A stretch of 64,000 bases of DNA. It comes from Planctomycetota bacterium (GTDB lineage Bacteria; Planctomycetota; Phycisphaerae; UBA1845). The notes beneath the pieces are model-generated. The model saw only the letters and a list, made by a program, of their open reading frames with translations. It was not told the origin of the DNA and ran no database searches. The translations under genes were made by a program, and so were the position numbers. The stretch is taken from the NCBI GenBank assembly GCA_016208685.1, contig JACQXM010000063.1:1-64000 (forward strand). The letters are read 5' to 3'. Positions 18,389 through 29,168 of this stretch are shown here, one piece after another. Each line of letters starts with the position of its first letter. Position 1 is the stretch's first letter.

Positions 18389-19984
18389 TTAAACGCGCGG
18401 GGCGCAAGCGGCGACGTTACGCGGCATCTGGGCGGAGCCTCTGACGTTCTCCAGGAACAACGCGGCCAGTTCCCGAGCCTTGGCGTCGTAGGCAGCCGGA
18501 TCCGGCCACGTCGACCGGGGGGACAGGATTTCCACGGGCACATCCGGGCACGAGCGCGGGACTGCAACGCCGAAAACTGCGTCGGGCGCGTACACGACGT
18601 TGCCCAAGGCGCCGGTGAGCGCCGCCTTCACCAGCGCTCGGGTATGCCGCAAGTTCATTCGTTGCCCGACGCCCACTCCGCCGCCGCTCCACCCCGTGTT
18701 TACCAGCCAGCATTGTGCCTTGTGGCGAGCCAATCGCTCACCGAGCATGGTAGCGTAGGTTTCCGGCGGCAGGGGCAGGAACGGGGCGCCGAAGCAGGTG
18801 CTGAAGGTGGCTTTCGGTTCCGTGACGCCTGCCTCGGTGCCTGCCACCTTCGCGGTGTAGCCGGCAAGGAAGTGGTACATGGCCTGCTCCGGCGTCAGCC
18901 GGGCGATGGGCGGCAGGATGCCGAAGGCGTCGCAGGTGAGGAAGACGACATTCCGCGGGTGTCCGCCGACGCTGGGGATCACGGCGTTGTCGATGAACTC
19001 CAGGGGGTACGCGGCGCGTGTGTTCTCCGTGATCTTGTCCGACGCAAAATCGATCTCGCGGGTGTGCTCGTCCAGAACCACGTTCTCCAGCACCGTACCG
19101 AAGCGAATGGCGCCGTAAATCTGCGGCTCGTACTCGCGGGAGAGCTTGATACACTTGGCGTAGCAGCCGCCCTCGATGTTGAATACGCCGTGATCGCCCC
19201 AACCGTGCTCGTCGTCGCCGATGAGGCGCCGTTGCGGGTCGGCGGAAAGCGTGGTCTTGCCCGTGCCGCTGAGGCCGAAAAACAGCGCCACGTCGCCCTC
19301 CGCGCCGATGTTCGCCGAGCAGTGCATGCTCAGAACCCCCGCCTTGGGCAGCAGATAATTCATGATGGTGAAGATGCTCTTCTTGATTTCACCCGCATAG
19401 GCAGTGCCGCCGATGAGCACCAGCCGCCTGGTGAAGTGGATGATCACGAAGGTCTCGCTCCGCGTGCCGTCCTCCTTGGGGTCTGCTTTGCAACCTGGGG
19501 CGTTGAGGATGGTGAAGCGCGGCGTGTGATGGGCCGTGGTTCCGGCGGCGGGGCGGATGAAGAGCTGGGTGGCGAACAGGTTGTGCCATGCGGTTTCGGT
19601 GACCACGCGGATGGGGAGCTGCGTCGCGGGGTCGGCGCCGGCGTACATGTCGCGGATGTACAGTGGGCGGCCGCGGTAGTACTTCACCACCCGGCGGTGC
19701 AACGAATCGAATTGAGCTTCGCTGATGCCCTTGTTGACCGGTCCCCACCAGATAGCGTCGTGCGTCGCCGGTTCGTCGACCAGGTACTTGTCCGAGGGCG
19801 AACGCCCGGTGTGGGCGCCGGTGGTGCAGACGATGGCGCCGTCCGCCGCCAGCCTGCCGCTTCCACTCCTTAGCGCATGTTCGTAAAGCTCGGCCGGGGG
19901 AAGGTTCCAGTACAGGTCGCCGGGGTCGGTGATTCCGTGATGTTCGAGTCCGTAGCTGCTGGGGCTATGTCCGCGGGCGGTCAC
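18389..19984 (-). CDS. pckA: phosphoenolpyruvate carboxykinase (ATP)
   Basis: This 531-residue enzyme converts oxaloacetate plus ATP to phosphoenolpyruvate, the entry step of gluconeogenesis. The ATP-type kinase-1a loop [11 protein letters not shown], the metal-binding IGDDEHGW, and RSPSDKY and GEIKKSIF segments are all present. The GTG at 19984 gives the usual family length and has AGAGAG upstream; the frame continues 43 codons further to an ATG at 20113, which would overlap the preceding gene. A promoter at 20053-20080 fits the shorter start. Confidence 0.95.
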   Translation of the reverse strand: MTARGHSPSSYGLEHHGITDPGDLYWNLPPAELYEHALRSGSGRLAADGAIVCTTGAHTGRSPSDKYLVDEPATHDAIWWGPVNKGISEAQFDSLHRRVVKYYRGRPLYIRDMYAGADPATQLPIRVVTETAWHNLFATQLFIRPAAGTTAHHTPRFTILNAPGCKADPKEDGTRSETFVIIHFTRRLVLIGGTAYAGEIKKSIFTIMNYLLPKAGVLSMHCSANIGAEGDVALFFGLSGTGKTTLSADPQRRLIGDDEHGWGDHGVFNIEGGCYAKCIKLSREYEPQIYGAIRFGTVLENVVLDEHTREIDFASDKITENTRAAYPLEFIDNAVIPSVGGHPRNVVFLTCDAFGILPPIARLTPEQAMYHFLAGYTAKVAGTEAGVTEPKATFSTCFGAPFLPLPPETYATMLGERLARHKAQCWLVNTGWSGGGVGVGQRMNLRHTRALVKAALTGALGNVVYAPDAVFGVAVPRSCPDVPVEILSPRSTWPDPAAYDAKARELAALFLENVRGSAQMPRNVAACAPRV

Positions 19985-20052
19985 GATGGAACTCTCTGCG
20001 GCGCTGGCGGACCTGGCGACGGTTCGCAGCGCGCGACTCGTCAAAGGTGGGA

Positions 20053-20080
20053 AGTGTATCGCGCCGGCCGGGTTCGACAA
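20053..20080 (-). promoter_or_regulatory. pckA promoter
   Basis: On the minus strand TTGTCG (20080-20075) and TACACT (20058-20053) are 16 nt apart, about 70 nt upstream of the GTG. The -35 lies inside a hairpin, CCGGGTT-GTCG-AACCCGG, just past the end of the glycosyltransferase gene. That hairpin could also slow read-through from upstream. Confidence 0.45.
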
Positions 20081-20109
20081 CCCGGAAGCACCGGCTCGCG
20101 CCGGCGCCG

Positions 20110-21528
20110 TCAAGTGAGGCCGGATGCGGGGGCGTCAGGCGCAGACACCGAGGCGGAATGCCGCACGCTTTGTTCGCCTCCGAACCGTGCAGATTCGGCG
20201 GCCGCCAGGGGCACCGATACCGACGGTTCGACTGCGTGACAGCGCGCATCCAGCGCTACATGCGACGGCGCCGTGGTCCCCGTGACGATGAGTTCCAGTC
20301 CGGCAAGTTCGGTTGCCCAGCGACGATTCGCGGTGACGAAGGCGCGGCCGGCGGTTCCCAGGCGGGTGCGCTCGTCGGAGTCGCCGAGCAGGTGAGTCAC
20401 AGCCGAGGCGAACGTCACTGCGTCGTCCGCAACCAGGTACTCCCGGCCGGGCTCCGCCGCGATTCCCCTGGCGGCGCGGCTCGTCAACACCACGGGTCGG
20501 GCGCAGGCCATGGCCTCCAGCACTTTATTCTGCACCCCACGACCCATACGAAAGGGGGCCACGCTCACGTCGCAAGCGCTGACCTCGGCGGTCGCGTCGG
20601 CAACCTCTCCCACCACGCACACACCCGGCACATCGGCCAGTCGGCGCACGCGTCGCGCCGGTGCACGTCCGGCGATGCGGAATGTCGCACGCGGGAAGAC
20701 GGCGCGTACTACCGGCCAGATGTGCCGAACGAACCACTGTACGGCATCGATGTTGGGGAGGTAGTCCATGGCGCCGATGAATCCGACGACCGGCGCGGCG
20801 GGGCCGCGGGCGGCGCCCGGGCCGCTGCCGCGGTTGAAGTCCGACCTTCCGTCCGACGACGGCGCGCCGGGAAGCGCCGGGACGTGCACGCCGTTGCCCA
20901 CGATATGCACTCGCGCGAATCGTGGGTCAGTGGTCCCCGGTGTAGCGCCGTCCGTGCCGCGCACGAGATCGGCCGCCTCCGCGGCGGTAATCAGGATCAC
21001 GGCATCGAACCGGTGCAGGGCGGCGTGTTCCCGTGCCGCCAGTCGCCGCCCTTCCAGGGCATACAGCCAACGCCGCGGTGGGAGGGTCGCCGCGGCGTAA
21101 TCAAGCCACTTGCGGCTGTCGAGATCACACAGATCCAGTACGCGGCGCCGTGCCCGCGCCGCAAGGGCATGGGGCGCCATGCCGGAAGAAAAGGCGACCA
21201 CGGCGTCGAAGTCGACGCGCCGCGACCACTCCGCTACCACACCGCTCATGCGCGCGTCGCGGTAGTAGGCCTCGGTGAGCGTTCCGCCGGTACACAGGGC
21301 GAGGGCTCCCCGCGCCGCGGCGCGGGGGCGGCCAAGCGGGACCGTCGCCACGTCTTCACAGTAGTGGCGCAGTGCATCGACGAATCGCTCGTCGCCCGGG
21401 CGTTCCACGAAGCTGGCACACCAGACCCGATGCCGCTTCGACAGATGCTCGATGTGGCGGAAGGCGCGCAGCTTGTCGCCCTTGTCGGGCGGGTAAGGGA
21501 TGCGATGGGCCAGGTAGAGCAGGTTCAT
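20110..21528 (-). CDS. GT4-type glycosyltransferase of the PEP-CTERM/exosortase-associated type
   Basis: This 472-residue protein resembles the sugar transferases linked to PEP-CTERM/EpsH1 loci (TIGR03087 type). It starts [21 protein letters not shown], continues with [20 protein letters not shown], and ends the fold with [17 protein letters not shown], the donor-binding motif. It would add a sugar to a growing exopolysaccharide in the cytoplasm. It lies 4 bp after the FemAB-like gene in the same operon. The last ~60 residues are low-complexity and Ala/Ser-rich and may not belong to the fold. The ATG at 21528 was chosen because homology begins there. Confidence 0.88.
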   Translation of the reverse strand: MNLLYLAHRIPYPPDKGDKLRAFRHIEHLSKRHRVWCASFVERPGDERFVDALRHYCEDVATVPLGRPRAAARGALALCTGGTLTEAYYRDARMSGVVAEWSRRVDFDAVVAFSSGMAPHALAARARRRVLDLCDLDSRKWLDYAAATLPPRRWLYALEGRRLAAREHAALHRFDAVILITAAEAADLVRGTDGATPGTTDPRFARVHIVGNGVHVPALPGAPSSDGRSDFNRGSGPGAARGPAAPVVGFIGAMDYLPNIDAVQWFVRHIWPVVRAVFPRATFRIAGRAPARRVRRLADVPGVCVVGEVADATAEVSACDVSVAPFRMGRGVQNKVLEAMACARPVVLTSRAARGIAAEPGREYLVADDAVTFASAVTHLLGDSDERTRLGTAGRAFVTANRRWATELAGLELIVTGTTAPSHVALDARCHAVEPSVSVPLAAAESARFGGEQSVRHSASVSAPDAPASGLT

Positions 21529-21532
21529 AGCA

Positions 21533-22741
21533 TCAACCGGGGACGTGCCGTGAGAGGAGAGAACCCATGAGTTGAGTGGCGGGCAGCGGCAGGTGCGACC
21601 AGATGCGGCGAATCGCCCGGTAGCGGAGGTCGTCGGGAGAGAGCCGCGGCGGCGCCGCACCGCACGGGGAATACTGCTGATACTCCAGCGGCGTCGGCTC
21701 GAACCCGTGGAACCGCTTGAAGTCGAAGCTGCCGGCATTGTCGCGCCGCGAACGGCCGAAATCGAACTCGCGATAACCGCGGGTCACGGCGCGCTCCATC
21801 GTGGAGAAGTAAAGGAAGTTCGCCGCCGAGCAGCGCCGCGCCGCGGCGGAAGTGCCGACGAAATAGGGCATGACGCGGTCCCGGAAAAGGAAGGTGACCA
21901 GCCCGGCGACCGGGCGGTCGCGCCAGAAAACCAGGCTCACCCAATGCGCCTCGGGGGTATGCCTCAGCAGGGCGCGGAAGAAGGAGGGCGGATACGCCAG
22001 GGAGCCCAGGCGCCGCATGTTCTGCGTGTAGAGCCGCCAGACCGTGTCCATGTGCTCGTCGCCGTAGGCGATGGTGAGGCCGTACTTGTCGCGCCCGTTG
22101 CGCGCCGCGGCCCGGGCCTTGCGGGGCAGCCAGGAAGCCACTTCCGCGGCCGTCGGCGGCAGCATGCGCCGGAAGCCCACGTAGCGATTCACAATGGGCC
22201 AATCGGCAACCTCCGCGCGCTCGCTCCGCAGGTCGATGGCGCAGCAGCGATGCTCCCCCGCCAGCTCCCGCGCCGCGTCCGCCAGGGCTCGTGCCGCAAC
22301 CGTGTCATCCGCGATGATCCCGCCCCCCACGCCATAGGGCACGCTTACCAGCAATCGCCCGGCCACCCAGCTCCGCACCAGGAAAAGCGGGAGCACGCCG
22401 ACGACCGCGCCGCGCCGCAGGGCGACCTGATAGAACGCCGGGTGGGGAAAGGCGGCGGCGACGGCGTTGCGCCAACCAAGGGTGTGAAACAACGTCCCCT
22501 GGGGATGCCCGCGGACATAGTCCTCCCAGGCGGCCTCCAGTCCGGGCGCCAGGGGTACGACACGGCAGAGTGCCGCAGCCTCGGTGTCGCAAATCTGGCA
22601 CTCGCGATCCGCGTCCCCCACGGTCTGCCCGGACGCCGGGCAGGTACCGGTCGCCGGCCCCCGCAACGCCGCCGCGCCGGGCGCCGGTGGAGCTTCGCCC
22701 GGCGCCGTCGATCCGGCCACCAGAACCGCCTCAGGCGACAA
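21533..22741 (-). CDS. FemAB/GNAT-like protein of the exosortase-associated type
   Basis: This 402-residue protein has a double GNAT/FemAB fold from about residue 60. Recognisable segments are HPQGTLFHTLGWRNAV, LPLFLVRS, KARAAARNGRDKYGL and FDFGRSRRDNAGSFDFKRFHGF. Proteins of this kind (TIGR03019 type) accompany PEP-CTERM polysaccharide loci and may transfer an aminoacyl or acyl group. The start is TTG at 22741: AAGGAGG lies 6 nt upstream, and the start overlaps the CapK-like stop by 11 nt. The first ~50 residues are low in conservation. It is coupled to its neighbours on both sides. Confidence 0.87.
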   Translation of the reverse strand: MSPEAVLVAGSTAPGEAPPAPGAAALRGPATGTCPASGQTVGDADRECQICDTEAAALCRVVPLAPGLEAAWEDYVRGHPQGTLFHTLGWRNAVAAAFPHPAFYQVALRRGAVVGVLPLFLVRSWVAGRLLVSVPYGVGGGIIADDTVAARALADAARELAGEHRCCAIDLRSERAEVADWPIVNRYVGFRRMLPPTAAEVASWLPRKARAAARNGRDKYGLTIAYGDEHMDTVWRLYTQNMRRLGSLAYPPSFFRALLRHTPEAHWVSLVFWRDRPVAGLVTFLFRDRVMPYFVGTSAAARRCSAANFLYFSTMERAVTRGYREFDFGRSRRDNAGSFDFKRFHGFEPTPLEYQQYSPCGAAPPRLSPDDLRYRAIRRIWSHLPLPATQLMGSLLSRHVPG

Positions 22742-24119
22742 CCGCGACCTCCTTCCCGGCGTCCACCGCCGGCTTTTGTGGCCTGGCGTGCGAGATCACG
22801 TATCGAAACTTCCCCGAACCGGTAGTCTCGATGTGTTCCACCCATCGGATGTCGACGTCCACCTGTTCCCCAAGCACCGGTTCGAGGCGCCGGGCGATCC
22901 GCGCCGCGGCGGCGTCCGCCGGAGGCGCGTGCGGCACCACCTCCACGGAAACGCTGTAGTCGGCCTGCTGCGTGACGCGGAACTGCTTGACTTCCGGCGT
23001 TTCGCGCAGCGGGTAGATGATGGAAAGCGCGTGCCGCACCGTGCCGTCGGGCAGATAGAGGAAATCAGTGGTCCGGCCGGAAACCACGTCCATCAGGGGC
23101 AGGCCGCGCCCGCAGGCGCACCGTCCCGGCTGGAGGCGCCCCACGTCGCCGGTTCGATAGCGAATCATGGGCATGGCCCAGGCGTCCAGGTGAGTGACAA
23201 CGATCTCGCCCGTTTCGCCGGCGGGGAGCACGCGCTCGCCATCCACGATCTCGACGAGGCAGTTCTCGGCGGTAATGTGCCTTTGACCCAGCGGACACTG
23301 GTGGGCGATGAACCCGGCTTCGCGGCTGCCGTAGCCTTCCGCAACCGCGGCGCCGAAGCAACGTTCGATCGCTTCCCGATGGTGCGGATAGCAGACCTCG
23401 CCGGTAACGAACACGGCGCGAAGCTTTGGCCAGGCAGGCCGGCGCCCTCGGGCATGCACGTGCTCCGCCAGCAGCGCCAGGCTGGTGGGATACCCGAAGA
23501 GGCACGCCGGGCGGTAGCGCAGAATCTCGTCCACGTACTCCTCCATGCGCCGCGGCGACATGTCGAAGGCGCTGAGCAGCCGGTTGTTGGTCAGGGCGTC
23601 GCGCAGCCTTTTGAGGGTGTCCGTGCCCCCCAGTTCAATCGGCGAGCCCCAGAGGTATAGCTCGCGGTCACCCACGTTCACGCCGAACCAGCGGTGGCTG
23701 CGCATGCGCGCCGCCTGGTCATAGGCCTGTCGCCTCCGGTCGAGGTAGAAGCGCAGCGGCTCGCCGCTGGAACCGCCGGTGAATTGCTCGATCAACCCAC
23801 CGGGCGCATCGTGCCACAACATGGCATCCAGCGAACCGCGAATCTCTTCCTTGCTCAGCAGCGGCACGCCGGCCCATCGCGCGCCCAGGTCGCGCCCCGC
23901 CGGGTCGATTCCGGCACGGCGCAGACGATCACGGTAAAACGGCGTGCGGGCCGCCGCGTGAGCCATCAAGGCGCGCAGCTTCCGTTCCTGCATGCGACGC
24001 AACTCCCGGGGCGCGAGCCACTGCGACGCCTCGAGCTCGGCAAGGCATTGCAACGTACGCCGGCCCACCAGGCGCTCGTGGAACGGGTAAATGACATGGC
24101 GCACGATCAGCGGATGCAT
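22731..24119 (-). CDS. CapK/PaaK-like AMP-dependent ligase
   Basis: This 462-residue protein belongs to the phenylacetate-CoA-ligase-like family often called CapK in capsule loci. The AMP-binding FTGGSSGEPLRFY motif, GYPTSL and VTGEVC segments, an acceptor EGYGSREAGF, and RYRTGDVG in the C-terminal hinge are visible. It would activate a carboxylic acid as an adenylate or CoA thioester, perhaps to decorate the polysaccharide. It is the first gene of the three-gene cluster with the FemAB-like protein and glycosyltransferase. No exosortase gene occurs in the window. Confidence 0.88.
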   Translation of the reverse strand: MHPLIVRHVIYPFHERLVGRRTLQCLAELEASQWLAPRELRRMQERKLRALMAHAAARTPFYRDRLRRAGIDPAGRDLGARWAGVPLLSKEEIRGSLDAMLWHDAPGGLIEQFTGGSSGEPLRFYLDRRRQAYDQAARMRSHRWFGVNVGDRELYLWGSPIELGGTDTLKRLRDALTNNRLLSAFDMSPRRMEEYVDEILRYRPACLFGYPTSLALLAEHVHARGRRPAWPKLRAVFVTGEVCYPHHREAIERCFGAAVAEGYGSREAGFIAHQCPLGQRHITAENCLVEIVDGERVLPAGETGEIVVTHLDAWAMPMIRYRTGDVGRLQPGRCACGRGLPLMDVVSGRTTDFLYLPDGTVRHALSIIYPLRETPEVKQFRVTQQADYSVSVEVVPHAPPADAAAARIARRLEPVLGEQVDVDIRWVEHIETTGSGKFRYVISHARPQKPAVDAGKEVAVVA

Positions 24120-24336
24120 GAACCGCCCCGTCCCACCGGCCGCCGCGTCGGGGCCACCGCTGCTGGCTTCCGAGCCGACCGCGGCGCGCGACCCGAGCAG
24201 GAATCCAGCTATTTATCGGCACTCGGAGGATGTGGATTTGGAAGCGCCCACGCGGGCGCTGACGCTTGGGCAGCCGCCGTAGAAGCTGTGCCGGGCCCTT
24301 TCCATGCGGCGATTGTCGGCCCAGGGAGCCCAAGGG

Positions 24337-24837
24337 CTACGGACTGGGGGGCGAGATCGCCGGCACGGCCTTCAGGAAGCGCACGAATGCCTCGACGGAC
24401 ATGGCCCCCTCCGTGCGCGCCAGCGGCGCCCCCTGGGCATCGGCGATGACGAAGGTCGGGGTGGACTGAATGTTGTAGCGCATGGCGACCGCCGGCTGGC
24501 GCGTAGCGTCCACTCGCACCCGGACAAGGTCGGCAGCGGCGCGCGCAACCTCGTCGGTGCTCAGCACCTTGCGTTCCATAACCAGACACGGAGGGCAGCC
24601 CGGCATGTGGAACGCCAGCAACATGTTGCGGCCGGTGGAGGAGGCCTCCGCGGCGGCGCGCTCAAAATCCGTATCCCAACCCTCGGGCGGCGGCGCCGGT
24701 CGCATCGCCAGCGCGTAAAGGCCCATGACGCCGACGACTAGCAGCGCCGGCACCCAGCGCCGGGCTCCGCCGCTCCCCCGCCGCGCCGCGCCCGTCCCGC
24801 CCCAGGACTCCGGGCGTTGTTGCCCCCATTCGCTCAT
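24337..24837 (-). CDS. membrane-anchored thioredoxin-like protein
   Basis: This 166-residue protein has one N-terminal membrane anchor (~29-45, WVPALLVVGVMGLYAL) and then a thioredoxin fold. The active site is CPPC in FHMPGCPPCLVME, and the cis-proline is in STPTFVI. The CPPC dithiol and DsbD-gamma/DUF255-like context suggest a periplasmic reductant or a partner for the oxidised-protein repair enzymes. The ATG at 24837 begins just before the anchor; the upstream in-frame extension has no homology. It precedes the polysaccharide operon by 217 bp, so linkage is unsure. Confidence 0.82.
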   Translation of the reverse strand: MSEWGQQRPESWGGTGAARRGSGGARRWVPALLVVGVMGLYALAMRPAPPPEGWDTDFERAAAEASSTGRNMLLAFHMPGCPPCLVMERKVLSTDEVARAAADLVRVRVDATRQPAVAMRYNIQSTPTFVIADAQGAPLARTEGAMSVEAFVRFLKAVPAISPPSP

Positions 24838-25038
24838 GCCGGGACTCCATGTCTGCTCACCGCCGCCGCTTCTGCGCCGTAACCCTCGCCAGCCAGGACC
24901 CGTGGCCGATTGCGCCGGTGGAAAGCCAACTCGTGCGCCACCAATCGCCGGAGTGAGGCGTGGCGCCAACCCGGACGCGTCAACTCGCCACGGTGACCAA
25001 GCCATGGATGGACCGTGGCCGGCCGCTCCCCGTCGGCC

Positions 25039-25230
25039 CTAGTCTTCGGCATCGCCGGTGTCCTGTGCCTGACCGTTCTCTCCCACGATGGAGGAGCGTA
25101 CGTCGCCGCCCTTGGTCACGCGCAGGCACAGTGCCTTGTGCGTGCGGGAGCAGGTCATGTGAATCGTGGTCTCCGGCATGTCGAACGAGTGCGACCCGCC
25201 GCAGGCGGGGCAGTCAAAACGTACCAGCAT
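25039..25230 (-). CDS. small Cys-containing protein, possible zinc ribbon
   Basis: This 63-residue protein contains CPACGG near the N-terminus and a CSRTHK segment in the middle. The pattern could bind zinc, although only three cysteines and a few His are available. The beginning reads MLVRFDCPACGGSHSFDMPE. The tail is acidic. No function is recognised. It sits between the thioredoxin-like gene and the antiporter, all on the minus strand. Confidence 0.6.
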   Translation of the reverse strand: MLVRFDCPACGGSHSFDMPETTIHMTCSRTHKALCLRVTKGGDVRSSIVGENGQAQDTGDAED

Positions 25231-25378
25231 CGAAAACTCCGCAACGGCAACCGGCAGGGGCGATCCGAACCGCCCACGGCCTGTGCGTCTGTTTCTCTAC
25301 GCCGAACCGCCGGTCGTGGATCGTACGGGCGCCCAACCTACCCCGCACGCCCGGGAGTCGGCGACGCACCATACCGGA

Positions 25379-26839
25379 TCAGGCAAGGAAAAGGAAGGTG
25401 AGGGCCGCGAACAAAGGCAGCAGGATCCCGCCGCTGTACGCCATGTAACCAAAGAAGCTGGGCATGCGTACCCCGGCTTGTTCGGCGATGGTCTTGACCA
25501 TGAAATTCGGCCCGTTGCCGATGTAGGTGTTGGCTCCCATAAACACGGCTCCCAGGGAGATGGCAATGAGCTCCGGCTCGGTGACCAGGGCGCCGTCGAA
25601 CAGGGCCAGGGTGCCGGCGGCGCCCTGTGGCGTCATGCTGACGGCGGTCTCCAGGAAAACCACGTAAGTCGGAGCGTTATCCAGGAAGCTCGAAAGTACG
25701 CCCGTGGCCCAGAAGAACCGCGCCGGCGAACTCAGCAGGCCCGCCATGGCCGCGCCTGAAGCGCGGAGGATCTCGATGGGAGCCTGCATGCAGATGAAGA
25801 TTCCGATGAACAACGCGGCCACCTCAAGGATGGCGGTGTAGCTGAATCGGTTTCCCGCACGGGCGGTACCGGGAGTAAACGCTAACGAAAGTCCGGTCAG
25901 CCCCAGCATCAGCAGCTCGCGCAGAAAAGGGAACGCCCGCCACGTAGTTCCGGGGAGCACTTCTCCCGGCTTGATGACTCCGACGCACAGAACCACGCCT
26001 GCCAGCCACACGAAGTTCAGCTTGCCCTCGAGCGAGAGAGGAGCCCGCTCTACTTCGTCGTGCACAATGTCGGCCGGCGCCTCATGGCGATACGCCAGTG
26101 TGTCCCAAACGTAGTACACGACGAGCAGCACCGCGGACATCGCCGCCCACTCCTTCCACAGCGTAAGTGTCCAGAGGAAGGGGACACCCTTCAGGTAGCC
26201 GAGGAAGAGGGGCGGATCGCCGATCGGCAGCAGGCAGCCGCCGACGTTGCTTACCAGGAAGATGAAGAACACGACCGTATGAACGACGTGGCGTCGTTCG
26301 GAGTTGGTCTGCAGGAGCGGGCGGATGAGCAACATGCTGGCGCCGGTGGTGCCCACGAAGCTGGCGGCCAACGACCCCACGGCGAGGAACGCGGTGTTGG
26401 TCAGGGGATGGGCGGGCAAGTCTCCGCGCAGGCAGATCCCACCGCTGATCACGTAAAGCGAAAAGAGCAGTACGATGAAGGGCAGGTACTCGGCCACCAC
26501 GGCATGCTCCAGCACATGCAGGACCTTCGTGGCGTTGAAGGTCAAGGCATAGTAGGTGAGCGTGGCCGCGGCGAACGACAGGGAAACGACCAACCGGTTG
26601 CGGTTGTGTTCCCACCAGTGCGCGGTTGCCGGCAGGAGCGGGAGGACGGCGATGCACAGGAGCAGGCCGGCAAAGGGGGCGATGGAGATCATGCCCGGAG
26701 GAGAAGGTGCCGGCGGGGGTGCCGATGCGTGCCCGATGACGCTGCGGTAGATCAGCCAGCCCATGCCGGCAGCGCCCGCAACCAGGGCCGCTTTCTCCCA
26801 GGCTGTAAGGCCGCGAGACTCCCCGTTCGCCGTTGACAT
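25379..26839 (-). CDS. NhaD/ArsB-type sodium:proton antiporter
   Basis: This 486-residue membrane protein has about 12-13 hydrophobic helices and the ion-transporter superfamily pattern. It shows [34 protein letters not shown] in the first half and [10 protein letters not shown] and [16 protein letters not shown] in the second, the paired motifs of NhaD-like antiporters. It most likely exchanges Na+ for H+; citrate/anion transport is less likely. The ATG at 26839 is preceded by a TATAGT -10 box only 8 nt away and no ribosome site, which suggests a leaderless message. Confidence 0.9.
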   Translation of the reverse strand: MSTANGESRGLTAWEKAALVAGAAGMGWLIYRSVIGHASAPPPAPSPPGMISIAPFAGLLLCIAVLPLLPATAHWWEHNRNRLVVSLSFAAATLTYYALTFNATKVLHVLEHAVVAEYLPFIVLLFSLYVISGGICLRGDLPAHPLTNTAFLAVGSLAASFVGTTGASMLLIRPLLQTNSERRHVVHTVVFFIFLVSNVGGCLLPIGDPPLFLGYLKGVPFLWTLTLWKEWAAMSAVLLVVYYVWDTLAYRHEAPADIVHDEVERAPLSLEGKLNFVWLAGVVLCVGVIKPGEVLPGTTWRAFPFLRELLMLGLTGLSLAFTPGTARAGNRFSYTAILEVAALFIGIFICMQAPIEILRASGAAMAGLLSSPARFFWATGVLSSFLDNAPTYVVFLETAVSMTPQGAAGTLALFDGALVTEPELIAISLGAVFMGANTYIGNGPNFMVKTIAEQAGVRMPSFFGYMAYSGGILLPLFAALTFLFLA

Positions 26840-26847
26840 GGGGCCGA

Positions 26848-26853
26848 ACTATA
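26848..26853 (-). promoter_or_regulatory. -10 box of a leaderless antiporter mRNA
   Basis: On the minus strand TATAGT is followed by 8 nt and then the ATG. This matches the arrangement at hemW and the GlmU-like gene. Confidence 0.5.
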
Positions 26854-27076
26854 GTCATAGAACTACCCGCGAACCAGCGGAATGAGCGTTCGCGCAAGGT
26901 TCGGTCGCGCGGCCAGGCCGGGTGGCCCGGTGCCTTTGCGCCAAACGGTGCGGATCCCCGTGCGAAGCGAACGCCGCGATGGCGCGTGCTGCGGGGACAC
27001 GTGGCTCCCCAGGTCGCCTCATGAATGGGTCGATGCCGGCTCTCCAAGCACTCGCGCTTGGCGGACGTGACGAGGA

Positions 27077-28987
27077 ATGGGAATCGCTTTTGACATCATC
27101 GTGATCGGTGGCGGGCATGCGGGCATCGAGGCCGCCTGGGCGGCGGCGCGCCGCGGCGCCGAGGTCGCCCTGGTCACCATGAAGGCCGACGCCATCGGCC
27201 GGCTTTCCTGCAACCCCGCGTTCGGCGGGTTGGGCAAGGGTCAGATGGTCCGCGAGATCGATGCGCTCGGCGGACTCATGGGGTTGGCGGCCGACCGCGC
27301 CGGCATCCAATTCCGTATGCTCAACCGCAGCAAGGGCCCCGCCGTGTGGGCTCCTCGTGCTCAGGCGGAACGCAACGGCTATCCGAAAATCGTTCAGGAA
27401 CTCCTGTCGCAGTCCCCGCGCATCCAGATCATCGAGGGGGCGGTGGAGAGAATCCTCGCGCGCGATGTTCCCGGCCCCGCCGAGCGTCCCGGCGATAGCG
27501 CCGCAGCCGAGCGTCCCCATGGCGACATGGTTGACGCAACTCGCCACGGACCGCGGAAGCGCGTCACCGGTGTCGAGCTCTCCGACGGTCGGCGGTTGGG
27601 GGCGCAGGCCGTCGTGGTTACCACCGGCACCTTCCTGCGCGCCTTGATGCACTGCGGGGCGGACCAGACGCACGGCGGCCGCATCGGAGAGGCCGCTGCT
27701 CTGGGGTTGAGCGATTCGCTCCGCACGCTGGGCCTGGAGCTCGGTCGACTCAAGACCGGCACGCCCCCGCGCGTCCACCGCGACAGCATCGACTACTCAC
27801 GGTGCGACCTTCAAGCCGGCGACGACCCGCCCACCCCGTTTTCCCTGATGACGGATGCCATCTCCCAGCCACAGGTGACCTGCTGGGTCACGTGGACCAA
27901 TGCCGTCGCGCATGAGCACATCCGTGCCAACCTCCACCGCGCGCCGATGTACTCCGGCCAGATTCAATCGCGAGGGCCGCGCTACTGTCCCAGCATCGAG
28001 GACAAGGTGGTGCGTTTCGCCGAGAAGGATCGCCATCAGGTGTTCCTGGAGCCGGAGGGGCTTTCCGACGAGCGCATCTACTGCAACGGCATCAGCACTT
28101 CGCTACCTCGCGACGTGCAGGATGCCGTCGTCCTCGAGATCGCCGGCTTGGAGAAGGCGCGGATCCTGCAATACGGCTACGCCGTGGAGTACGACTTCGT
28201 CCCCACGAACCAGACGAGACTCTCCCTGGAGGCCAAGTTGGTCGCCGGATTGTTTCTGGCCGGGCAGATCAACGGCACCAGCGGCTACGAAGAGGCCGGC
28301 GCACAAGGCCTCGTGGCCGGCATCAACGCCGTTCAGTTCCTGCGCGGCGAGGAGCCGATCGTGCTCCGCCGCGACGAGGCTTATATCGGTGTGATGATCG
28401 ACGATCTCGTCACCCGCCCGCCGGCGGAACCGTATCGCATGTTCACCTCGCGGGCGGAGTATCGCCTCCTGCTTCGTGCCGACAACGCCGATCAGCGCCT
28501 TACTCCGCTGGGGCGGCGGCTGGGGACGGTGGACAACGAGCGTTGGGATCGGTTCACGCGGAAAGTGCAGGCCGTGGCTGCCATTCGGGAGCTGGCCGCC
28601 CGGGGTGCGGTGGACGGCGTGCCGTTAGCGGCGTGGATGCGCCGCCCAGATGCGGACGCGGCGACGCTCGCCGAAGCCCTGGCCCGCAACGGAACCGGCC
28701 TCCATTGTGTCGACGCGCTCGAGCAAGCGCTGATCGACGCCAAGTACAGTGGGTACGTCGATCGCCAGGCGCGACAGATCGAGCGCTTCCGCCGCCTGGA
28801 GTCGCTGCCGATACCCGATCCCATTGACTATGTGACGGTGCCCGGCCTGCGCGCCGAGGCGCGCGAACGACTGCTGGGCGTGGCGCCGCGAACCTTGGGA
28901 CAGGCGGCGCGCATCAGCGGGATTACGCCCGCGGACGTCACAGTCCTCTGGATTTACATCACAGGCAGGCAGCGAGCGCGACTCTAA
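27077..28987 (+). CDS. mnmG: tRNA uridine-5-carboxymethylaminomethyl modification enzyme MnmG
   Basis: This 636-residue FAD protein, with MnmE, makes cmnm5U at the wobble position of several tRNAs. The Rossmann start DIIVIGGGHAGIEAA, the SCNPAFGGLGKG and GTFLRALMH segments, PRYCPSIEDKV, and NGTSGYEEAGAQGL are diagnostic. The C-terminal IDYVTVPGLRAEAR helix bundle is complete. A ~20-residue insertion rich in Pro/Ala (AERPGDSAAAERPHGD) interrupts the region near residue 140, a lineage-specific feature. No mnmE lies in the window. A purine-rich GAGG abuts the ATG. Confidence 0.96.
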   Translation: MGIAFDIIVIGGGHAGIEAAWAAARRGAEVALVTMKADAIGRLSCNPAFGGLGKGQMVREIDALGGLMGLAADRAGIQFRMLNRSKGPAVWAPRAQAERNGYPKIVQELLSQSPRIQIIEGAVERILARDVPGPAERPGDSAAAERPHGDMVDATRHGPRKRVTGVELSDGRRLGAQAVVVTTGTFLRALMHCGADQTHGGRIGEAAALGLSDSLRTLGLELGRLKTGTPPRVHRDSIDYSRCDLQAGDDPPTPFSLMTDAISQPQVTCWVTWTNAVAHEHIRANLHRAPMYSGQIQSRGPRYCPSIEDKVVRFAEKDRHQVFLEPEGLSDERIYCNGISTSLPRDVQDAVVLEIAGLEKARILQYGYAVEYDFVPTNQTRLSLEAKLVAGLFLAGQINGTSGYEEAGAQGLVAGINAVQFLRGEEPIVLRRDEAYIGVMIDDLVTRPPAEPYRMFTSRAEYRLLLRADNADQRLTPLGRRLGTVDNERWDRFTRKVQAVAAIRELAARGAVDGVPLAAWMRRPDADAATLAEALARNGTGLHCVDALEQALIDAKYSGYVDRQARQIERFRRLESLPIPDPIDYVTVPGLRAEARERLLGVAPRTLGQAARISGITPADVTVLWIYITGRQRARL

Positions 28988-29168
28988 GCTCCGCGCGACT
29001 CGGTGCCGCCGCGCCATTCGCTGCCCTTCTACGCTGACGGCCCGGATATCCAGGGTCTTCGCCCGACGCGAAGTCCACCGCGCGCCAGGGCCGGTCATCG
29101 CGTGAGTACGTTCGATAACCGACGCGTACCGCTGCCGCGCGACCGCTAACCAGCAGGTGGTCTACCCA

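Noticed and set aside
18215..19873. Long plus-strand reading frame opposite pckA
   Set aside because: It is a shadow of the complete PEP carboxykinase gene; its translation is Arg/Gly/Ala-rich without domains.
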